64,000 bases of DNA from Phenylobacterium sp. (GCA_004799545.1 SSMU01000023.1:496001-560000), one strand, 5' to 3'. Positions 24,776-36,965 are shown, numbered from the stretch's first letter. Numbers and translations are program-made. Notes: generated by a model not told the origin, from the sequence alone.

Positions 24776-25429
24776 ATGCAGCTCTTCCTCGACACCGCCG
24801 ACGTGAGCGTTCTCAGGGACCTCGCCGCCACCGGCCTGGTGGACGGCGTCACCACCAACCCCACCCTGATCGCCAAGTCCGGCCGCCCCATGTTCGAGGT
24901 CATCGCCGAGATTTGCGATATCGTCGAGGGGCCGGTGAGCGCCGAGGTCGCCGCCACCGAATCCAAGGCGATGCTGGCCGAAGGCCGCAAGCTGGCCGCC
25001 ATCGCCACCAACGTCGTGGTGAAGGTGCCGCTGACCCGCGAGGGCCTGATCGCCACCCGCGAGTTCGCGATCGAGGGCATCCAGACCAACGTCACCCTCT
25101 GCTTCTCCGCGCCCCAGGCCCTGCTCGCCGCCAAGGCGGGCGCCAGCTACATCTCACCCTTCGTCGGCCGCCTCGACGACTATGGTGCGGTCGGCATGGA
25201 GCTGATCGCGGAGATCCGCGCGATCTACGACAACTACGACTTCGACACCGAGATCCTCGCCGCCTCGATCCGCAACGGCGCCCACGTGACCGGCGCGGCC
25301 ATCGCCGGAGCCGACTGCGCGACCATCCCGCCCGACGTGTTCGCGGCGCTTTTCAAGCACCCGTTAACCGAAAAGGGCCTTGATCAATTCCTGGCCGATT
25401 GGGCGAAGACTGGCCAATCGATCCTATAG
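24776..25429 (+). CDS. tal: Transaldolase (TalB/FSA-like small type)
   Basis: A 217-residue TIM-barrel enzyme transferring dihydroxyacetone units in the pentose phosphate pathway. The Schiff-base lysine is in NVVVKVPLT (residue 83); [11 protein letters not shown] and [11 protein letters not shown] match the small transaldolase class rather than fructose-6-phosphate aldolase, though the two are hard to separate. The ATG at 24776 opens the conserved [13 protein letters not shown]484 follows 17 bases later. Confidence 0.93.
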   Translation: MQLFLDTADVSVLRDLAATGLVDGVTTNPTLIAKSGRPMFEVIAEICDIVEGPVSAEVAATESKAMLAEGRKLAAIATNVVVKVPLTREGLIATREFAIEGIQTNVTLCFSAPQALLAAKAGASYISPFVGRLDDYGAVGMELIAEIRAIYDNYDFDTEILAASIRNGAHVTGAAIAGADCATIPPDVFAALFKHPLTEKGLDQFLADWAKTGQSIL

Positions 25430-25446
25430 CCTACTGGGGAACGGAC

Positions 25447-26130
25447 ATGGACGGGTCGCAGGGCGAGATCGCGGGTCTGCCGCTTGAACCGGCCGCCGTC
25501 CGCCGCTTCCTCGCCGACAACCCCGAGTTCCTGCGCGACGACAACGGGCTGCTGGACGAACTCGGCCTGAAGGTCGCCGCCGGCAATGTGGTCGACTTCG
25601 GGCCCGCGGCGCTCGCCCGGGTGCACGCCGCCCACCAGCGCGAATCCGCCCAGCGCCAGCAACTCGAGGCGACGGCGCGGGCCAACTTCTCCGCCCAGGC
25701 CCAGACCCACGGCGCGGTCATCGACCTGTTGGACGCCCGCAACCACTCCGACCTCGCCTGGCGGCTCGACGAACTGGCGCAGCAGCGCTTCGGCCTGACC
25801 GCCGGGGTGATCGCCCTGGAGGCGTCCGAGCGGGCGCCGGCCGGCTGGCACATGCTGGTGGACGGCCAGGTGGACATGATCCTGGATGGCTCCCAGCGGC
25901 TGGCGCGCATGGGCTTCGCGCCCACGGCGCTCGGCCTGTTCGGGGCGCGCGGCGAGGCGATCCGCTCCATGGCCATGGTCCGCACCTCGATGTGGGAACC
26001 GGCCCGCCAGGGGCTGCTGGCGTTCGGCTCGCCGGACCCCGAAGGCTTCACCGAGGAGATGGGCGTCGAGCTGGTCGCCTTCCTCGCCCGCGTGGTGGAG
26101 CGCACCGCCGAGCGCTGGCCGATCCTGTGA
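25447..26130 (+). CDS. DUF484 family protein
   Basis: A 227-residue protein of family DUF484: N-terminal AAVRRFLADNPEFL, a central coiled region, and a GAF-like C-terminal half. The family is habitually encoded beside xerC, as here, where the xerC GTG overlaps this stop (GTGA). The biochemical role is not established. The start has GGGGAA upstream. Confidence 0.9.
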   Translation: MDGSQGEIAGLPLEPAAVRRFLADNPEFLRDDNGLLDELGLKVAAGNVVDFGPAALARVHAAHQRESAQRQQLEATARANFSAQAQTHGAVIDLLDARNHSDLAWRLDELAQQRFGLTAGVIALEASERAPAGWHMLVDGQVDMILDGSQRLARMGFAPTALGLFGARGEAIRSMAMVRTSMWEPARQGLLAFGSPDPEGFTEEMGVELVAFLARVVERTAERWPIL

Positions 26131-27041
26131 TCTCCGACCAGGCGCTCGCAGCCTGGCTGGCCTACCTCAGCCAGGAACGGCGCCTCTCGCCCCGGACCCT
26201 GGAGGCCTATGGCTTCGCGGGCCGGCGCTACCTGGCCTTCCTGGAACAGCATCGTGCGGAGAGCCTGGACCTGAAGGCGCTGGGCACGGTCACGGCGGGC
26301 GAGATCCGCGCGTGGCTGGCGAATCTGCGGCAAGGCGACCACCCCTTGAGCCCTCGCTCGCTCAGCCAGGCGCTGTCGGCGATCCGCACCTTCCACGGCT
26401 TCCTCGACCGCCGGCTCGACACGCCCAATCCGGCGCTCGCCCTGGTCCGGGGGCCGAAGATCCGGCCCGGCGCGCCCAGGCCGGTCAGCGAGGACCAGGC
26501 GCTCGGCCTGATCGCCGAGCCGGCGCTCGATCCCGACCGGGAAGGCTGGGAGGCGGCGCGCGACCAGGCTGTGCTGACCCTGCTCTACGGCTGCGGCCTG
26601 CGGATCTCCGAAGCCCTGTCGCTGAAGCGGTCCGACGCGCCGCTCCCGGACAGCCTGCGGATCACCGGCAAGGGTGCGAAGACCCGCCTCGTACCGGTGC
26701 TGCCGGCGGTGCGCGAGGCGATCGAGGCCTATCTCGCAGCCGTGCCGCACGGCTTCGCGCCGCAGGAGGCGCTGTTCCGCGCCAAGCGCGGGGGTCCGTT
26801 AAGTCCGCGGCACGTCCAGGCGATGGTGCAGACCCTAAGAGGTCGACTCGGCCTGCCCGCCAGCGCCACGCCGCATGCCCTGCGCCACTCCTTCGCCACC
26901 CACCTGCTGGGTGCGGGCGCGGACCTGCGCTCGATCCAGGAACTGCTGGGCCACGCCTCGCTGTCGACGACGCAGCGCTACACCGAGGTGGATGCGGCGG
27001 CTTTGCTCGGGGCCTATTCCAAGGCCCACCCGCACGCCTGA
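26127..27041 (+). CDS. xerC: Tyrosine recombinase XerC
   Basis: A 304-residue site-specific recombinase resolving chromosome dimers at dif with XerD. An N-terminal SAM-like core-binding domain (LAAWLAYLSQERRLSPRTLEAY) is followed by the catalytic domain: Arg in GCGLRISE, Lys in ITGKGAKTR, HALRHSFATH, GHASLSTTQRYTEV with the Tyr nucleophile. GTG start, 4-base overlap with DUF484. The context with DUF484 favours XerC over XerD. Confidence 0.94.
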   Translation: MISDQALAAWLAYLSQERRLSPRTLEAYGFAGRRYLAFLEQHRAESLDLKALGTVTAGEIRAWLANLRQGDHPLSPRSLSQALSAIRTFHGFLDRRLDTPNPALALVRGPKIRPGAPRPVSEDQALGLIAEPALDPDREGWEAARDQAVLTLLYGCGLRISEALSLKRSDAPLPDSLRITGKGAKTRLVPVLPAVREAIEAYLAAVPHGFAPQEALFRAKRGGPLSPRHVQAMVQTLRGRLGLPASATPHALRHSFATHLLGAGADLRSIQELLGHASLSTTQRYTEVDAAALLGAYSKAHPHA

Positions 27042-27044
27042 GGC

Positions 27045-27353
27045 CTAGTTGCCGGAGCCCCCGGCGGCGCGGCCATCGCCTTCCACGTCATATTGGACGA
27101 TCAGCGGCGCGGCGCAGCCGCCCACAGTCCGGTTCACGGCGATTTCCAGGTGCGCTTTCGGCAGGTCGCCGAGGCGGCGGATCTTCGGCGACCAGGCCTC
27201 GGGCGAAGCCGCGACGGTCACCCCGGCGCGGCAGGCCGATGGGATATAGTTGAGGCCGTTCCGTTGGATGAGGGGTCGCACGGCGGATGAGACGCTCGGC
27301 GCGGGCGCGGGCGCGGCGGCGGTGAGGCTGGCGGCGAGAAGAAGGGCGATCAT
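27045..27353 (-). CDS. Hypothetical exported protein
   Basis: A 102-residue protein with an N-terminal signal peptide (MIALLLAASLTAAAPAPAPS) and a small mature domain with two cysteines (PSACRAG, VGGCAAP) that could form a disulfide. It resembles a small TonB/energy-transducer-like or periplasmic beta domain (HLEIAVNRTVGGC, PLIVQYDVEGDGR), but I cannot assign it. It converges with xerC 3 bases away. Confidence 0.7.
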   Translation of the reverse strand: MIALLLAASLTAAAPAPAPSVSSAVRPLIQRNGLNYIPSACRAGVTVAASPEAWSPKIRRLGDLPKAHLEIAVNRTVGGCAAPLIVQYDVEGDGRAAGGSGN

Positions 27354-27410
27354 GTTCGTCTCCGTTCCCCTGGTGCGGAAATCCTGCCACCGGCGTCGCG
27401 GCCGCGCAAA

Positions 27411-27854
27411 TCAACTCGCTGGCCGATCCTTCACCAGCCGCATCCAAGCCACCTCGGAGCCGGGATCGCGGCCCATCTCAACGCAGGTGAAGCCTTCGCG
27501 GGCGTAGAAGTGCTGGGCGCGGCGGTTGGGGGCCTGCACCTTCAGCGACAGGGGCCCGGTGGCCAGGGCGAGGACATGGTCCAGCAGCGCCTTGCCGACG
27601 CCCTTGCCGCGGCGCTCCACATAGAGCGAATGCAGGAAATTCTGCGGCCGGTAGACGGCGGCGACGCCCAGGATCACCCCGTCCTCGACCGCCACATAGA
27701 CCTCCTCCTCGCGCGCGGCGGAGAGGAACTCCTCGCGCCGGTGCCGTTCGGCGGGAAGCCAGGTGAAGGTGGCGCGCAGCACGCGCACATAGAGGTCGGC
27801 GCAGGGCCCGAGCTCATCGGGCCTCGCGGGCCGGACCTCCAGGCCGGTGCTCAA
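27411..27854 (-). CDS. GNAT family N-acetyltransferase
   Basis: A 147-residue acetyl-CoA-dependent transferase. The GNAT core includes ILGVAAVYRP, the acyl-CoA loop VERRGKGVGKALL and APNRRAQHFYAREGF. The start is the TTG at 27854, overlapping the lpdA stop (TTGA), because the fold begins immediately after it and upstream sequence is lpdA in another frame. It is probably the last gene of the lpd transcript. The substrate is unknown. Confidence 0.87.
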   Translation of the reverse strand: MSTGLEVRPARPDELGPCADLYVRVLRATFTWLPAERHRREEFLSAAREEEVYVAVEDGVILGVAAVYRPQNFLHSLYVERRGKGVGKALLDHVLALATGPLSLKVQAPNRRAQHFYAREGFTCVEMGRDPGSEVAWMRLVKDRPAS

Positions 27855-29266
27855 GCCTGCATCGTCCACCCCTCGACGCCCATAGCCGCCTGGCGCAGCG
27901 CCTCCGAGCGGGTGGGGTGCGGGTGGCAGGTGCGCGCCACGTCTTCGGACGCGGCGCGGAACTCCATGGCCACGCAATATTCGCCGACCATCTCGGACAC
28001 CGACGGGCCGATCATATGCACGCCCAGCACCTCGTCGGTGGCGGCGTCGGCCAGCACCTTCACGAAGCCCTCGGCCTCGTGGTTGATCTTGGCGCGGGAG
28101 TTGGCGGTGAACGGGAACTTGCCGGCCTTGTAGGCGCGGCCCTCGGCCTTCAGCTCCTCCTCGGTCTTGCCGACCCAGGCGACTTCCGGCCAGGTGTAGA
28201 TCACGCTGGGGATCACGCCGTAGCTCACGTGGCCCGCGTGGCCGGCGATGGTCTCGATGCAGGCGATCGCCTCTTCCTCGGCCTTGTGCGCCAGCATCGG
28301 CCCGAGCGTCACGTCACCGATCGCCCAGACGCCCTCAGCCGAAGTCCTCCAGTGGTCGGTCTCGATGAAGCCGCGCTTGTCCGGGGCAATCCCCACGCTC
28401 TCCAGGCCGAGGCCTTCGGTGTAGGGACGCCGTCCGACGCAGGCCAGCAGGTAGTCGGCCTGCAACGTCTCCGCCGCGCCGCCCGCCACCGGCTCGACGG
28501 TCAGGCTGACGCCGGTTTTGGAGGCCTTGGCCCCGGTGACCTTGGACGACAGGCGGAACTCCATGCCCTGCTTGGTCAGCGACCGCTGCAGCGTCTTGGC
28601 CACCTCGGCGTCCGCGCCGGGGATGATGCGGTCGAGGAACTCCACCACCGTCACCTTGGCGCCCAGCCGCCGCCACACCGAGCCGAGCTCAAGGCCGATG
28701 ATGCCGGCCCCGATGACGATCAGGCTCTTGGGGACCTCCGGCAGGGAGAGCGCGCCGGTGGAATCGACGATCCGCTTCTGGTCGACCGTCACCCCCGGCA
28801 GCATCGACGGCTCCGAGCCGGTGGCGATCACGATGGCCTTGGCCGAGAGCGTGGTGGCCTGGCCGTCGGCGCCCGTCACCTCGACCTTGCCGGTCCCGGC
28901 GATCTTGCCGGCGCCCTTCACCCAGTCGACCTTGTTCTTCTTGAATAGGAACTCGACGCCCTTGGTGAGCGCGGTCACCGACTCGGCCTTCTGCTGCATC
29001 ATCTGCACGAGGTCGAGCTTGGGCGTGACCTGGATGCCCAGCCCGGCGAAGTCCTTGGCCGCCATCTCGAACAGCTCGGAGGCGTGCAGCAGGGCCTTGG
29101 AAGGCATGCAGCCGACGTTGAGGCAGGTGCCGCCCAGCGCCTGGCCGCCGTTCACGCCCTTGTCGACGCAGGCGACCTTCAGGCCCAGCTGGCCCGCCCG
29201 GATCGCGGCGTTGTAGCCGCCCGGACCGCCTCCGATGATGACGACGTCGTAGGTGGTCTCGGCCAT
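27851..29266 (-). CDS. lpdA: Dihydrolipoyl dehydrogenase (E3)
   Basis: A 471-residue FAD enzyme reoxidising dihydrolipoyl groups of the 2-oxoglutarate dehydrogenase complex. It has an N-terminal FAD motif GGGPGGYNAAIRA, the redox disulfide GGTCLNVGCMPSK, NAD motif GAGIIGLELGSVW, and the C-terminal catalytic HPHPT. It is downstream of sucAB on the same strand, separated by a small membrane-protein gene. Confidence 0.97.
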   Translation of the reverse strand: MAETTYDVVIIGGGPGGYNAAIRAGQLGLKVACVDKGVNGGQALGGTCLNVGCMPSKALLHASELFEMAAKDFAGLGIQVTPKLDLVQMMQQKAESVTALTKGVEFLFKKNKVDWVKGAGKIAGTGKVEVTGADGQATTLSAKAIVIATGSEPSMLPGVTVDQKRIVDSTGALSLPEVPKSLIVIGAGIIGLELGSVWRRLGAKVTVVEFLDRIIPGADAEVAKTLQRSLTKQGMEFRLSSKVTGAKASKTGVSLTVEPVAGGAAETLQADYLLACVGRRPYTEGLGLESVGIAPDKRGFIETDHWRTSAEGVWAIGDVTLGPMLAHKAEEEAIACIETIAGHAGHVSYGVIPSVIYTWPEVAWVGKTEEELKAEGRAYKAGKFPFTANSRAKINHEAEGFVKVLADAATDEVLGVHMIGPSVSEMVGEYCVAMEFRAASEDVARTCHPHPTRSEALRQAAMGVEGWTMQA

Positions 29267-29349
29267 GGTCGCGCCCGCTTGAGGAAGTGCGCCGCACCTA
29301 AGCAGCGCAAGAGCCTAGGTCAACCGGCGAGGCCAAATGGCCGACCCGC

Positions 29350-29772
29350 TCAGGCCGCCGCCGATCCCGAGCGCGACCGCTCCACGAGCCAGATCGCCAG
29401 CAGCACGGCGGCCATGCCGATCAGGCTGTAGTCGTCGGCCGCCACCTCCGCCTCGCTGACCGCCAGCTGATAGGCCGCCATGGCGTGGGTGATCCACCAC
29501 ACCGCCGCGTCGGCTGCGAAGGCCAGCACGGCGAGGCCGAACGCCTGGCGTCCACGCGCCAGCCGCCAGGCGGTGGCCGACAGCAGGGTCACCACCGCCA
29601 GCCCCGCGACCAGCTCCCACCAGGCCGTGGCCTGCATCACCGGGATCATCCGCTCGCCAGCGCCGCCCATGCCGAAACCCAGCTTGTAGAGGGTGGTGGA
29701 TACGATCGGCAGCAGGTTGCTCAGGCCATAGGCCGCCACCGCCAGGGCCAGAAGCCACCGCAGCACCTTCAT
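29350..29772 (-). CDS. Four-helix small membrane protein between sucB and lpdA
   Basis: A 140-residue integral membrane protein with about four hydrophobic segments (residues about 5-25, 45-68, 78-100 and 113-130). It is inserted between sucB and lpdA on the same strand. I do not recognise a named family. The context gives no functional link to the 2-oxoglutarate dehydrogenase complex. Confidence 0.75.
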   Translation of the reverse strand: MKVLRWLLALAVAAYGLSNLLPIVSTTLYKLGFGMGGAGERMIPVMQATAWWELVAGLAVVTLLSATAWRLARGRQAFGLAVLAFAADAAVWWITHAMAAYQLAVSEAEVAADDYSLIGMAAVLLAIWLVERSRSGSAAA

Positions 29773-29844
29773 GGCGTTCCCCCCAGGAACGGCCCGCCCG
29801 TCCGCAGGTCGGCGAACAAGCTGCGCCTTAGCGCCGATTTCGTC

Positions 29845-29896
29845 GAGTCCCTCACCCTACCCTCTCCCCTCTCGCTTCGCGGGGGAGAGGCGGATT

Positions 29897-29897
<1 letters not shown>
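29845..29897. repeat. Palindromic intergenic repeat
   Basis: CCCTCACCCTACCCTCTCCCC followed by a CTCTCGCTTCGCGGGGGAGAG hairpin, downstream of sucB. It shares its first 18 bases with the complement of the element at 20061. Confidence 0.6.
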
Positions 29898-31144
<1,247 letters not shown>

Positions 31145-31199
31145 TTTCGATGCGCTCCTCAGATCCTCAACACACACATAGTCCTGAACGGCTCGCGCG

Positions 31200-34151
31200 T
31201 CAGGCGAAGGCCTCGGTCAGGAAGGTCTCCAGCTCCTTCAGGTGCCGGCTCATCAGGCCCGCGGCCGTCGAGGCCGAGGCCGGGCGGCCGACGTAGCGGG
31301 CGCGCTTGGCCTTCACGTCCAGGCGCTGCAGGGTCAGCTCCAGCCAGGGGTCGACGAACATCCAGCCGCCCATGTTCTTGGGCTCTTCCTGGCACCAGAT
31401 CAGCTCGGCGTTCTTGAACCGCGTCAACTCGTTGGAGAGCGACTTCAAGGGCCAGGGGTAGAACTGTTCGAGGCGCAGGACATAGACGTCGTCGCGGCCG
31501 GCCTTCGCCCGATGGTCGATCAGGTCGTAGTAGACCTTGCCCGAGCAGAGCACCACGCGGGTGATCTGGTCGTCGGGCTTCAGGGTGACCCCGCCGACGT
31601 CGCAGCCGGCCTCGGCGCCGTCGACCATCACCCGGTGGAAGCTGGTCCCCTCGGCCATGTCGACGAGGTTGGAGACCGCCCGCTTGTGGCGCAGCAGGCT
31701 CTTGGGGGTCATCACGATCAGCGGCTTGCGGAACTCGCGCAGCATCTGCCGGCGCAGGGCGTGGAAGTAGTTGGCCGGGGTGGTCGGATAGACCACCTGC
31801 ATATTGTCCTCGGCGCAGAGCTGCAGGTAGCGCTCCAGCCGGGCGGAGGAGTGCTCCGGCCCCTGGCCCTCGTAGCCGTGCGGCAGCAGCAGGGTCAGGC
31901 CGCTCATCCGCAGCCACTTGCGTTCGCCCGATGAGATGAACTGGTCGACCACCACCTGGGCGCCGTTGGCGAAGTCGCCGAACTGGGCTTCCCACATGGT
32001 CAGCGTGTTGGGATCGGTCAGCGAGAAGCCGTACTCGAACCCCAGCACCGCTTCTTCCGACAACGCCGAATCCAGCACCTCGAAGTGGGCCTGGCTTGGG
32101 CCGAGGTTGCGGAGCGGGAAATAGACCTCCTCGGTCAGCTGGTCGACCACGCCGGAATGCCGCTGGGAGAAGGTGCCGCGCACGCTGTCCTGGCCGGAGA
32201 GCCGCACCGGATAGCCCTGGTCGAGCAAGGTGGCGAAGGCCAGCGACTCAGCCGTCGCCCAGTCGATGCCCGCGCCCGCCTCGATCGCCTCGCGGCGGCC
32301 CTCGATCACCCGGGCCACGGTCTTGTGGACGGTGATCCGCTCGGGGATGGTGGTCACCTTGCGGCCGAGGTCGAGCAGCTTCTGCTTCGCCACCCCGGTC
32401 TCGCGGCGCTCCTCGGCGCCGGACAGCTGCAGACCCGACCACTTGCCGTCCAGCCAGTCGGCCTTGTTGGCGTGGTAGGACTTGCCGCCGTCGAACTCGG
32501 CGTCGAGGAAGTCGTCGAATTCCTTGATCCAGCCGTCCACCTCGCCCTGGCTGGCGACGCCCTCGGTGATCAGCCGGTTGGTGTAGAGCTGGCGAACCGA
32601 CGGGTGGTCCTTGATCTTCTGGTACATCAAGGGCTGCGTCATCGTCGGATCGTCGCCCTCGTTGTGGCCGAACCGCCGGTAGCAGAACATGTCGATGACC
32701 ACGTCCTTGCTGAACTGCTGGCGGTACTCGGTGGCCACCTTGGTGGCGAAGGTCACCGCCTCCGGATCGTCGCCGTTGGCGTGGAAGATCGGGGCTTCCA
32801 CCATCAGGGCCACGTCCGACGGGTAGGGCGAGGAGCGCGAGTTCTTCGGGCTGGTGGTGAAGCCGATCTGGTTGTTGACGATGAAGTGCATCGTGCCGCC
32901 GACGCCGTAGCCGCGCAGGCCCGAAAGCGCGAAGCATTCGGCCACGACCCCCTGGCCGGCGAAGGCCGCGTCGCCGTGCATCAACAGCGGCATCACATGG
33001 CTGCGGCCGGCGGTGGGCGTCTCGCGCAGGGCGAAGGCCTGCTTGGCCCGCGCCTTGCCGATCACCACCGGATTGACGATCTCCAGGTGCGACGGGTTGG
33101 CGGTCAGCGACAGGTGCACGCTGTTGCCGTCGAACTCGCGGTCCGACGAGGCGCCCAGGTGGTACTTCACGTCGCCCGAGCCCTCGACGTCGGAGGGCAG
33201 GGACGAGCCGCCTTGGAACTCATGGAAGATCACGTGGTAGGGCTTGCCCATCACCGCGGCGAGCACGTTCAGCCGCCCGCGGTGCGGCATGCCGATGATG
33301 ATGTCCTTCACGCCGAGCGCGCCGCCGCGCTTGATGATCTGCTCCAGCGCCGGGACCAGGCTCTCGCCGCCGTCCAGGCCGAAGCGCTTGGTGCCGGGGA
33401 AGCGGCGGTGCAGGAACCGCTCGAAGCCCTCGGTCTCGATCAGCTTCTTCAGGATGGCGATCTTGCCTTCCTTGGTGAAGACGATCTCCTTGTCGCGGCC
33501 CTCGATGCGTTCCTGGAGCCAGGCTTTTTCCTTCGGGTCGGAGATGTGCATGTACTGCACGCCGACGTTGCCGCAGTAGGTGCGCCGGACGATCTCCAGG
33601 ATCTCGGCGATGGTCGCCGTCTCCAGCCCCAGCACATAGTCGAGGAAGATCGGCCGCTGGTAGTCGGCCTCGGAGAAGCCGTAGGTCGCCGGATCGAGCT
33701 CGGAGGCGTCACCGGGGGTGCTGGCGATGCCCAACGGATCGAGGTTGGCCTTCAGGTGGCCGCGCATCCGATAGGCGCGGATCATCATGATGGCGCGCAG
33801 CGAATCCAGGGTGCGGGCGCGGACCTCGTCGGCGCTTACGTCGGGCTTGCGCTCGGAGATCTTAGTCTCGAGCTTGGCCTGCACCGCGGGCCACAGGCCG
33901 TCGAGGGCCGAGAGCCAGTCGGGCCGCGCGGCGGGGGCGGCGGCCTGGGTCCAGGCGGGGCGTTCGGCCTGACGCTTGGCGTCCTCGGCGCGGTCGTGCA
34001 GCGAGGCGAAGAAGGCCCGCCACGACGGCTCGACCGAATTGGGGTCGGTGGCCCACTGGGCGTAGAGGTCCTCAACGAACGGCGCATTGCCGCCGTAGAG
34101 GAATGAGGTCTCCGCGAGCACCTCGTTGATCAGGCCTGAATCGTCCGCCAT
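31200..34151 (-). CDS. sucA: 2-oxoglutarate dehydrogenase E1
   Basis: A 983-residue thiamine-diphosphate enzyme decarboxylating 2-oxoglutarate. The N-terminal E1 motif ([18 protein letters not shown]) binds E2; [26 protein letters not shown] and the TPP/metal-binding region [10 protein letters not shown] are present, and the C-terminus matches the transketolase-like domain. Full length. It is preceded by sucD and followed by sucB on the same strand. Confidence 0.98.
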   Translation of the reverse strand: MADDSGLINEVLAETSFLYGGNAPFVEDLYAQWATDPNSVEPSWRAFFASLHDRAEDAKRQAERPAWTQAAAPAARPDWLSALDGLWPAVQAKLETKISERKPDVSADEVRARTLDSLRAIMMIRAYRMRGHLKANLDPLGIASTPGDASELDPATYGFSEADYQRPIFLDYVLGLETATIAEILEIVRRTYCGNVGVQYMHISDPKEKAWLQERIEGRDKEIVFTKEGKIAILKKLIETEGFERFLHRRFPGTKRFGLDGGESLVPALEQIIKRGGALGVKDIIIGMPHRGRLNVLAAVMGKPYHVIFHEFQGGSSLPSDVEGSGDVKYHLGASSDREFDGNSVHLSLTANPSHLEIVNPVVIGKARAKQAFALRETPTAGRSHVMPLLMHGDAAFAGQGVVAECFALSGLRGYGVGGTMHFIVNNQIGFTTSPKNSRSSPYPSDVALMVEAPIFHANGDDPEAVTFATKVATEYRQQFSKDVVIDMFCYRRFGHNEGDDPTMTQPLMYQKIKDHPSVRQLYTNRLITEGVASQGEVDGWIKEFDDFLDAEFDGGKSYHANKADWLDGKWSGLQLSGAEERRETGVAKQKLLDLGRKVTTIPERITVHKTVARVIEGRREAIEAGAGIDWATAESLAFATLLDQGYPVRLSGQDSVRGTFSQRHSGVVDQLTEEVYFPLRNLGPSQAHFEVLDSALSEEAVLGFEYGFSLTDPNTLTMWEAQFGDFANGAQVVVDQFISSGERKWLRMSGLTLLLPHGYEGQGPEHSSARLERYLQLCAEDNMQVVYPTTPANYFHALRRQMLREFRKPLIVMTPKSLLRHKRAVSNLVDMAEGTSFHRVMVDGAEAGCDVGGVTLKPDDQITRVVLCSGKVYYDLIDHRAKAGRDDVYVLRLEQFYPWPLKSLSNELTRFKNAELIWCQEEPKNMGGWMFVDPWLELTLQRLDVKAKRARYVGRPASASTAAGLMSRHLKELETFLTEAFA

Positions 34152-34237
34152 GTCGTCCGCTTCCCGGGTCAGGCCCGCGGAGCTTCTTGCAGAAGAAGGA
34201 GCCGAGCGCGGACCGCCCTAAATACTAGTGCCTATCG

Positions 34238-35116
34238 TCAGGCGCCTTTCAGCACCTCGACCAGGGTGGTCCCGAGGGCCGCCGGAGAGGGAGAGACGCG
34301 GATGCCCGCGGCCTCCATCGCAGCGATCTTGTCCTCAGCTCCGCCCTTGCCGCCGGAGATGATCGCGCCCGCGTGACCCATGCGCCGCCCAGGCGGTGCG
34401 GTGCGTCCCGCGATGAAGCCGACCATTGGCTTCTTGTTTGGTGAATTCTTAATGAATTCGGCCGCGTCCTCCTCGGCGGACCCGCCGATCTCGCCGATCA
34501 TGATGATCGATTGGGTCTCGGGGTCCTTCAGGAACATGTCGAGCACGTCGATGAACTCGGTGCCCTTCACAGGGTCGCCGCCGATGCCCACGGCCGTGGT
34601 CTGGCCAAGGCCCACCTGGGTGGTCTGGAACACGGCCTCATAGGTAAGGGTCCCGGAGCGCGAGACAACGCCCACCGACCCCCGCTTGAAGATGTTTCCC
34701 GGCATGATGCCTATTTTGCATTCATTCGGGGTCAGCACGCCCGGGCAGTTGGGACCGATCAGCCTGGATTTCGACCCCGAGAGCGAGCGCTTCACCTTGA
34801 TCATGTCCGCCACCGGGATGCCCTCGGTGATGCAGACGATCAGCGGGACCTCCGCGTCGATGGCCTCCAGGATCGAGTCGGCGGCGAACGGCGGCGGGAC
34901 GTAGATCACGCTGGCGTCGGCGCCGGTCGCCCGCATCGCCTCGCCGACGGTGTCGAACACCGGCAGGTCCAGGTGCTTGGTCCCGCCTTTGCCGGGGGTC
35001 ACGCCGCCGACCATCTTGGTGCCGTAGGCGATCGCCTGCTCGGTGTGGAAGGTGCCCTGGGCGCCGGTGATGCCCTGGCAGATGACACGGGTGGTCTTGT
35101 TGATCAGGACGGACAT
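34238..35116 (-). CDS. sucD: Succinyl-CoA synthetase alpha subunit
   Basis: A 292-residue subunit with the CoA-binding Rossmann domain ([18 protein letters not shown]) and the phosphorylated catalytic His in [10 protein letters not shown] (residue about 246). It works with SucC to form succinate and ATP/GTP from succinyl-CoA. Unusually it is separated from sucC by a 187-residue exported-protein gene. Confidence 0.97.
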   Translation of the reverse strand: MSVLINKTTRVICQGITGAQGTFHTEQAIAYGTKMVGGVTPGKGGTKHLDLPVFDTVGEAMRATGADASVIYVPPPFAADSILEAIDAEVPLIVCITEGIPVADMIKVKRSLSGSKSRLIGPNCPGVLTPNECKIGIMPGNIFKRGSVGVVSRSGTLTYEAVFQTTQVGLGQTTAVGIGGDPVKGTEFIDVLDMFLKDPETQSIIMIGEIGGSAEEDAAEFIKNSPNKKPMVGFIAGRTAPPGRRMGHAGAIISGGKGGAEDKIAAMEAAGIRVSPSPAALGTTLVEVLKGA

Positions 35117-35127
35117 TCAGGTGGGGC

Positions 35128-35691
35128 TCACTTGGTGGGGACGGTCAGCGCCAGGAGGGTGACGGGGCCCTGTGCGGCGACAGCCAGCATCGAGACATCG
35201 TGGTTCGCCTGTTCGGGGCGAAGGGAAGCCAGCGCCACAGGGACGTGCCGCGCGGCGCCCGCGCGCCAGACGAAGACGGAGGCGCCCTTCACGTCCGGAT
35301 CGGTGGTGGCCGGAACCTCCGCGAAGGCGCCGGCCTCGGCCGGCAGGGACGCCGCATCGCCGGTCACGCCGAGCGCGCAGATGTCCGCCGGGATCGGGCG
35401 GGTCTTGGATATCTGGTCCGAATGGGCGACCAGCAGCACCATCATGCCGGAGCCGCCGCTCAACAGCCGGCCGTCGAGGCCGCTCATCTTGCCATCGGAG
35501 AGCGGGATCATGCCGAGCACCGCCTTGGGGACCGGCTGCCATCCGGCTGCCGTCGCCGCGGCCAGGGCGCCAGCCGCATCGCCACGATGGGCCACGCAGA
35601 TCTTCTGGAAGGCGTCGAACGCCGGGCTCGCCTGGGCCGCGCTGGCGGCGCACAGCACAGCGGCCCCGATGGCGAGCGGCAGGAGCTTCAC
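35128..35691 (-). CDS. Hypothetical exported protein inserted between sucC and sucD
   Basis: A 187-residue protein with a signal peptide ([21 protein letters not shown]) and a mature domain with two Cys ([19 protein letters not shown]). Its GTG start overlaps the sucC stop (GTGA), so it is translationally coupled within the operon, and sucD begins 11 bases after it. I do not recognise the family. Confidence 0.8.
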   Translation of the reverse strand: MKLLPLAIGAAVLCAASAAQASPAFDAFQKICVAHRGDAAGALAAATAAGWQPVPKAVLGMIPLSDGKMSGLDGRLLSGGSGMMVLLVAHSDQISKTRPIPADICALGVTGDAASLPAEAGAFAEVPATTDPDVKGASVFVWRAGAARHVPVALASLRPEQANHDVSMLAVAAQGPVTLLALTVPTK

Positions 35692-36887
35692 GCGGCGCCC
35701 CGGACCGCTTTGACGATCTTCTCGGCGCCGTCGGCCAGGTCGTTGGCCGGGATCACGTTGAGGCCGGAGTCGCGGATGATCTGCTTGCCGAGCTCGGCGT
35801 TGGTGCCTTCCAGCCGGACCACTAGCGGCACCTTCAGCCCCACCTCCTTGACCGCGGCGACCACGCCGTTGGCCAAGAGGTCGCAGCGGGCGATGCCGCC
35901 GAAGATGTTGACCAATATGCCCTTCACGTTGGGGTCGGCCATGATGATCTTGAAGGCCGCTGTCACCTTCTCCTGGGTCGCCCCGCCGCCCACGTCGAGG
36001 AAGTTGGCGGGCTCGGCGCCATAGAGCTTGATGATGTCCATGGTGGCCATGGCCAGGCCCGCGCCGTTGACCATGCAGCCGATCTCGCCGTCGAGGGCGA
36101 TGTAGGACAGGTCGAACTTGGAGGCCTCGATCTCCTTCGGGTCCTCCTCGCTCTCGTCGCGCAGGGCGGCGATCTCGGGATGGCGGAACAGGGCGTTGTC
36201 GTCGAACGACACCTTGGCGTCGAGCACGCGAAGTTGCTCATCCGCGGTGACGATCAGCGGGTTGATCTCCAGGAGGCTCATGTCCTTACCCACGAAGGCC
36301 GCGTAGAGCTGGCCCAGCAGGGTGCGCGCCTGCTTGGCGAGGTCGCCCTTCAGGCCGAGCGCCTCGGCCAGGATCAGGCCATGGTGCGGCCAGACGCCGG
36401 TCGCCGGATCGATCGGGAAGGTGGCGATCTTCTCGGGCGTGTTGTGGGCCACCTCCTCGATGCTCATGCCGCCCTCGGTCGAGGCGACGACCGAGACGCG
36501 GGACGTCTCGCGGTCGACCAGCAGGGAGAGGTAGAGCTCCTTGGCGATGGCGGCGCCCTCCTCGATGTAGAGGCGGTTCACCTGCTTGCCCTTGGGCCCC
36601 GTCTGCTCGGTGACCAGCACCCGGCCGAGCATCTCGGCGGCGCTCGCCTTGACGTCGTCGACCGACTTCAGGACTCGAACCCCACCCTTGGCCTCTGGGC
36701 CAAGGCCCTCGAATTTTCCCTTGCCGCGGCCGCCGGCGTGGATCTGCGACTTCACCACCCAGACCGGGCCGCCCAGCTTCTTGGCGGCCTCGACCGCTTC
36801 GTCGACGGAGAAGGCGGGGAAGCCGCGCGGGACCGCAACGCCGAACTCGGAGAGGACGGCTTTGGCTTGGTGTTCGTGGATGTTCAT
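35688..36887 (-). CDS. sucC: Succinyl-CoA synthetase beta subunit
   Basis: A 399-residue ATP-grasp subunit: [18 protein letters not shown]-terminus, [27 protein letters not shown] and the C-terminal nucleotide/CoA interface [14 protein letters not shown]. First gene of the suc operon; a matching promoter lies about 80 bases upstream. A typical mdh gene is not adjacent; malate dehydrogenase is at 44.7 kb instead. Confidence 0.97.
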   Translation of the reverse strand: MNIHEHQAKAVLSEFGVAVPRGFPAFSVDEAVEAAKKLGGPVWVVKSQIHAGGRGKGKFEGLGPEAKGGVRVLKSVDDVKASAAEMLGRVLVTEQTGPKGKQVNRLYIEEGAAIAKELYLSLLVDRETSRVSVVASTEGGMSIEEVAHNTPEKIATFPIDPATGVWPHHGLILAEALGLKGDLAKQARTLLGQLYAAFVGKDMSLLEINPLIVTADEQLRVLDAKVSFDDNALFRHPEIAALRDESEEDPKEIEASKFDLSYIALDGEIGCMVNGAGLAMATMDIIKLYGAEPANFLDVGGGATQEKVTAAFKIIMADPNVKGILVNIFGGIARCDLLANGVVAAVKEVGLKVPLVVRLEGTNAELGKQIIRDSGLNVIPANDLADGAEKIVKAVRGAA

Positions 36888-36965
36888 GAGGCCTTTTGGG
36901 CGCGTGCCAAGATCGCTTCGACCGACGGCGCGAACGGGCGCTCACGCCTCGGGCGAGTGGCGGCG

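Noticed and set aside
22370..25429. A 1019-codon plus-strand frame ending in transaldolase
   Set aside because: The first 800 residues are the antisense of priA with high-GC composition; only the last 217 residues match transaldolase.
32085..34106. A 673-codon plus-strand frame
   Set aside because: Antisense of sucA, which is unambiguous.
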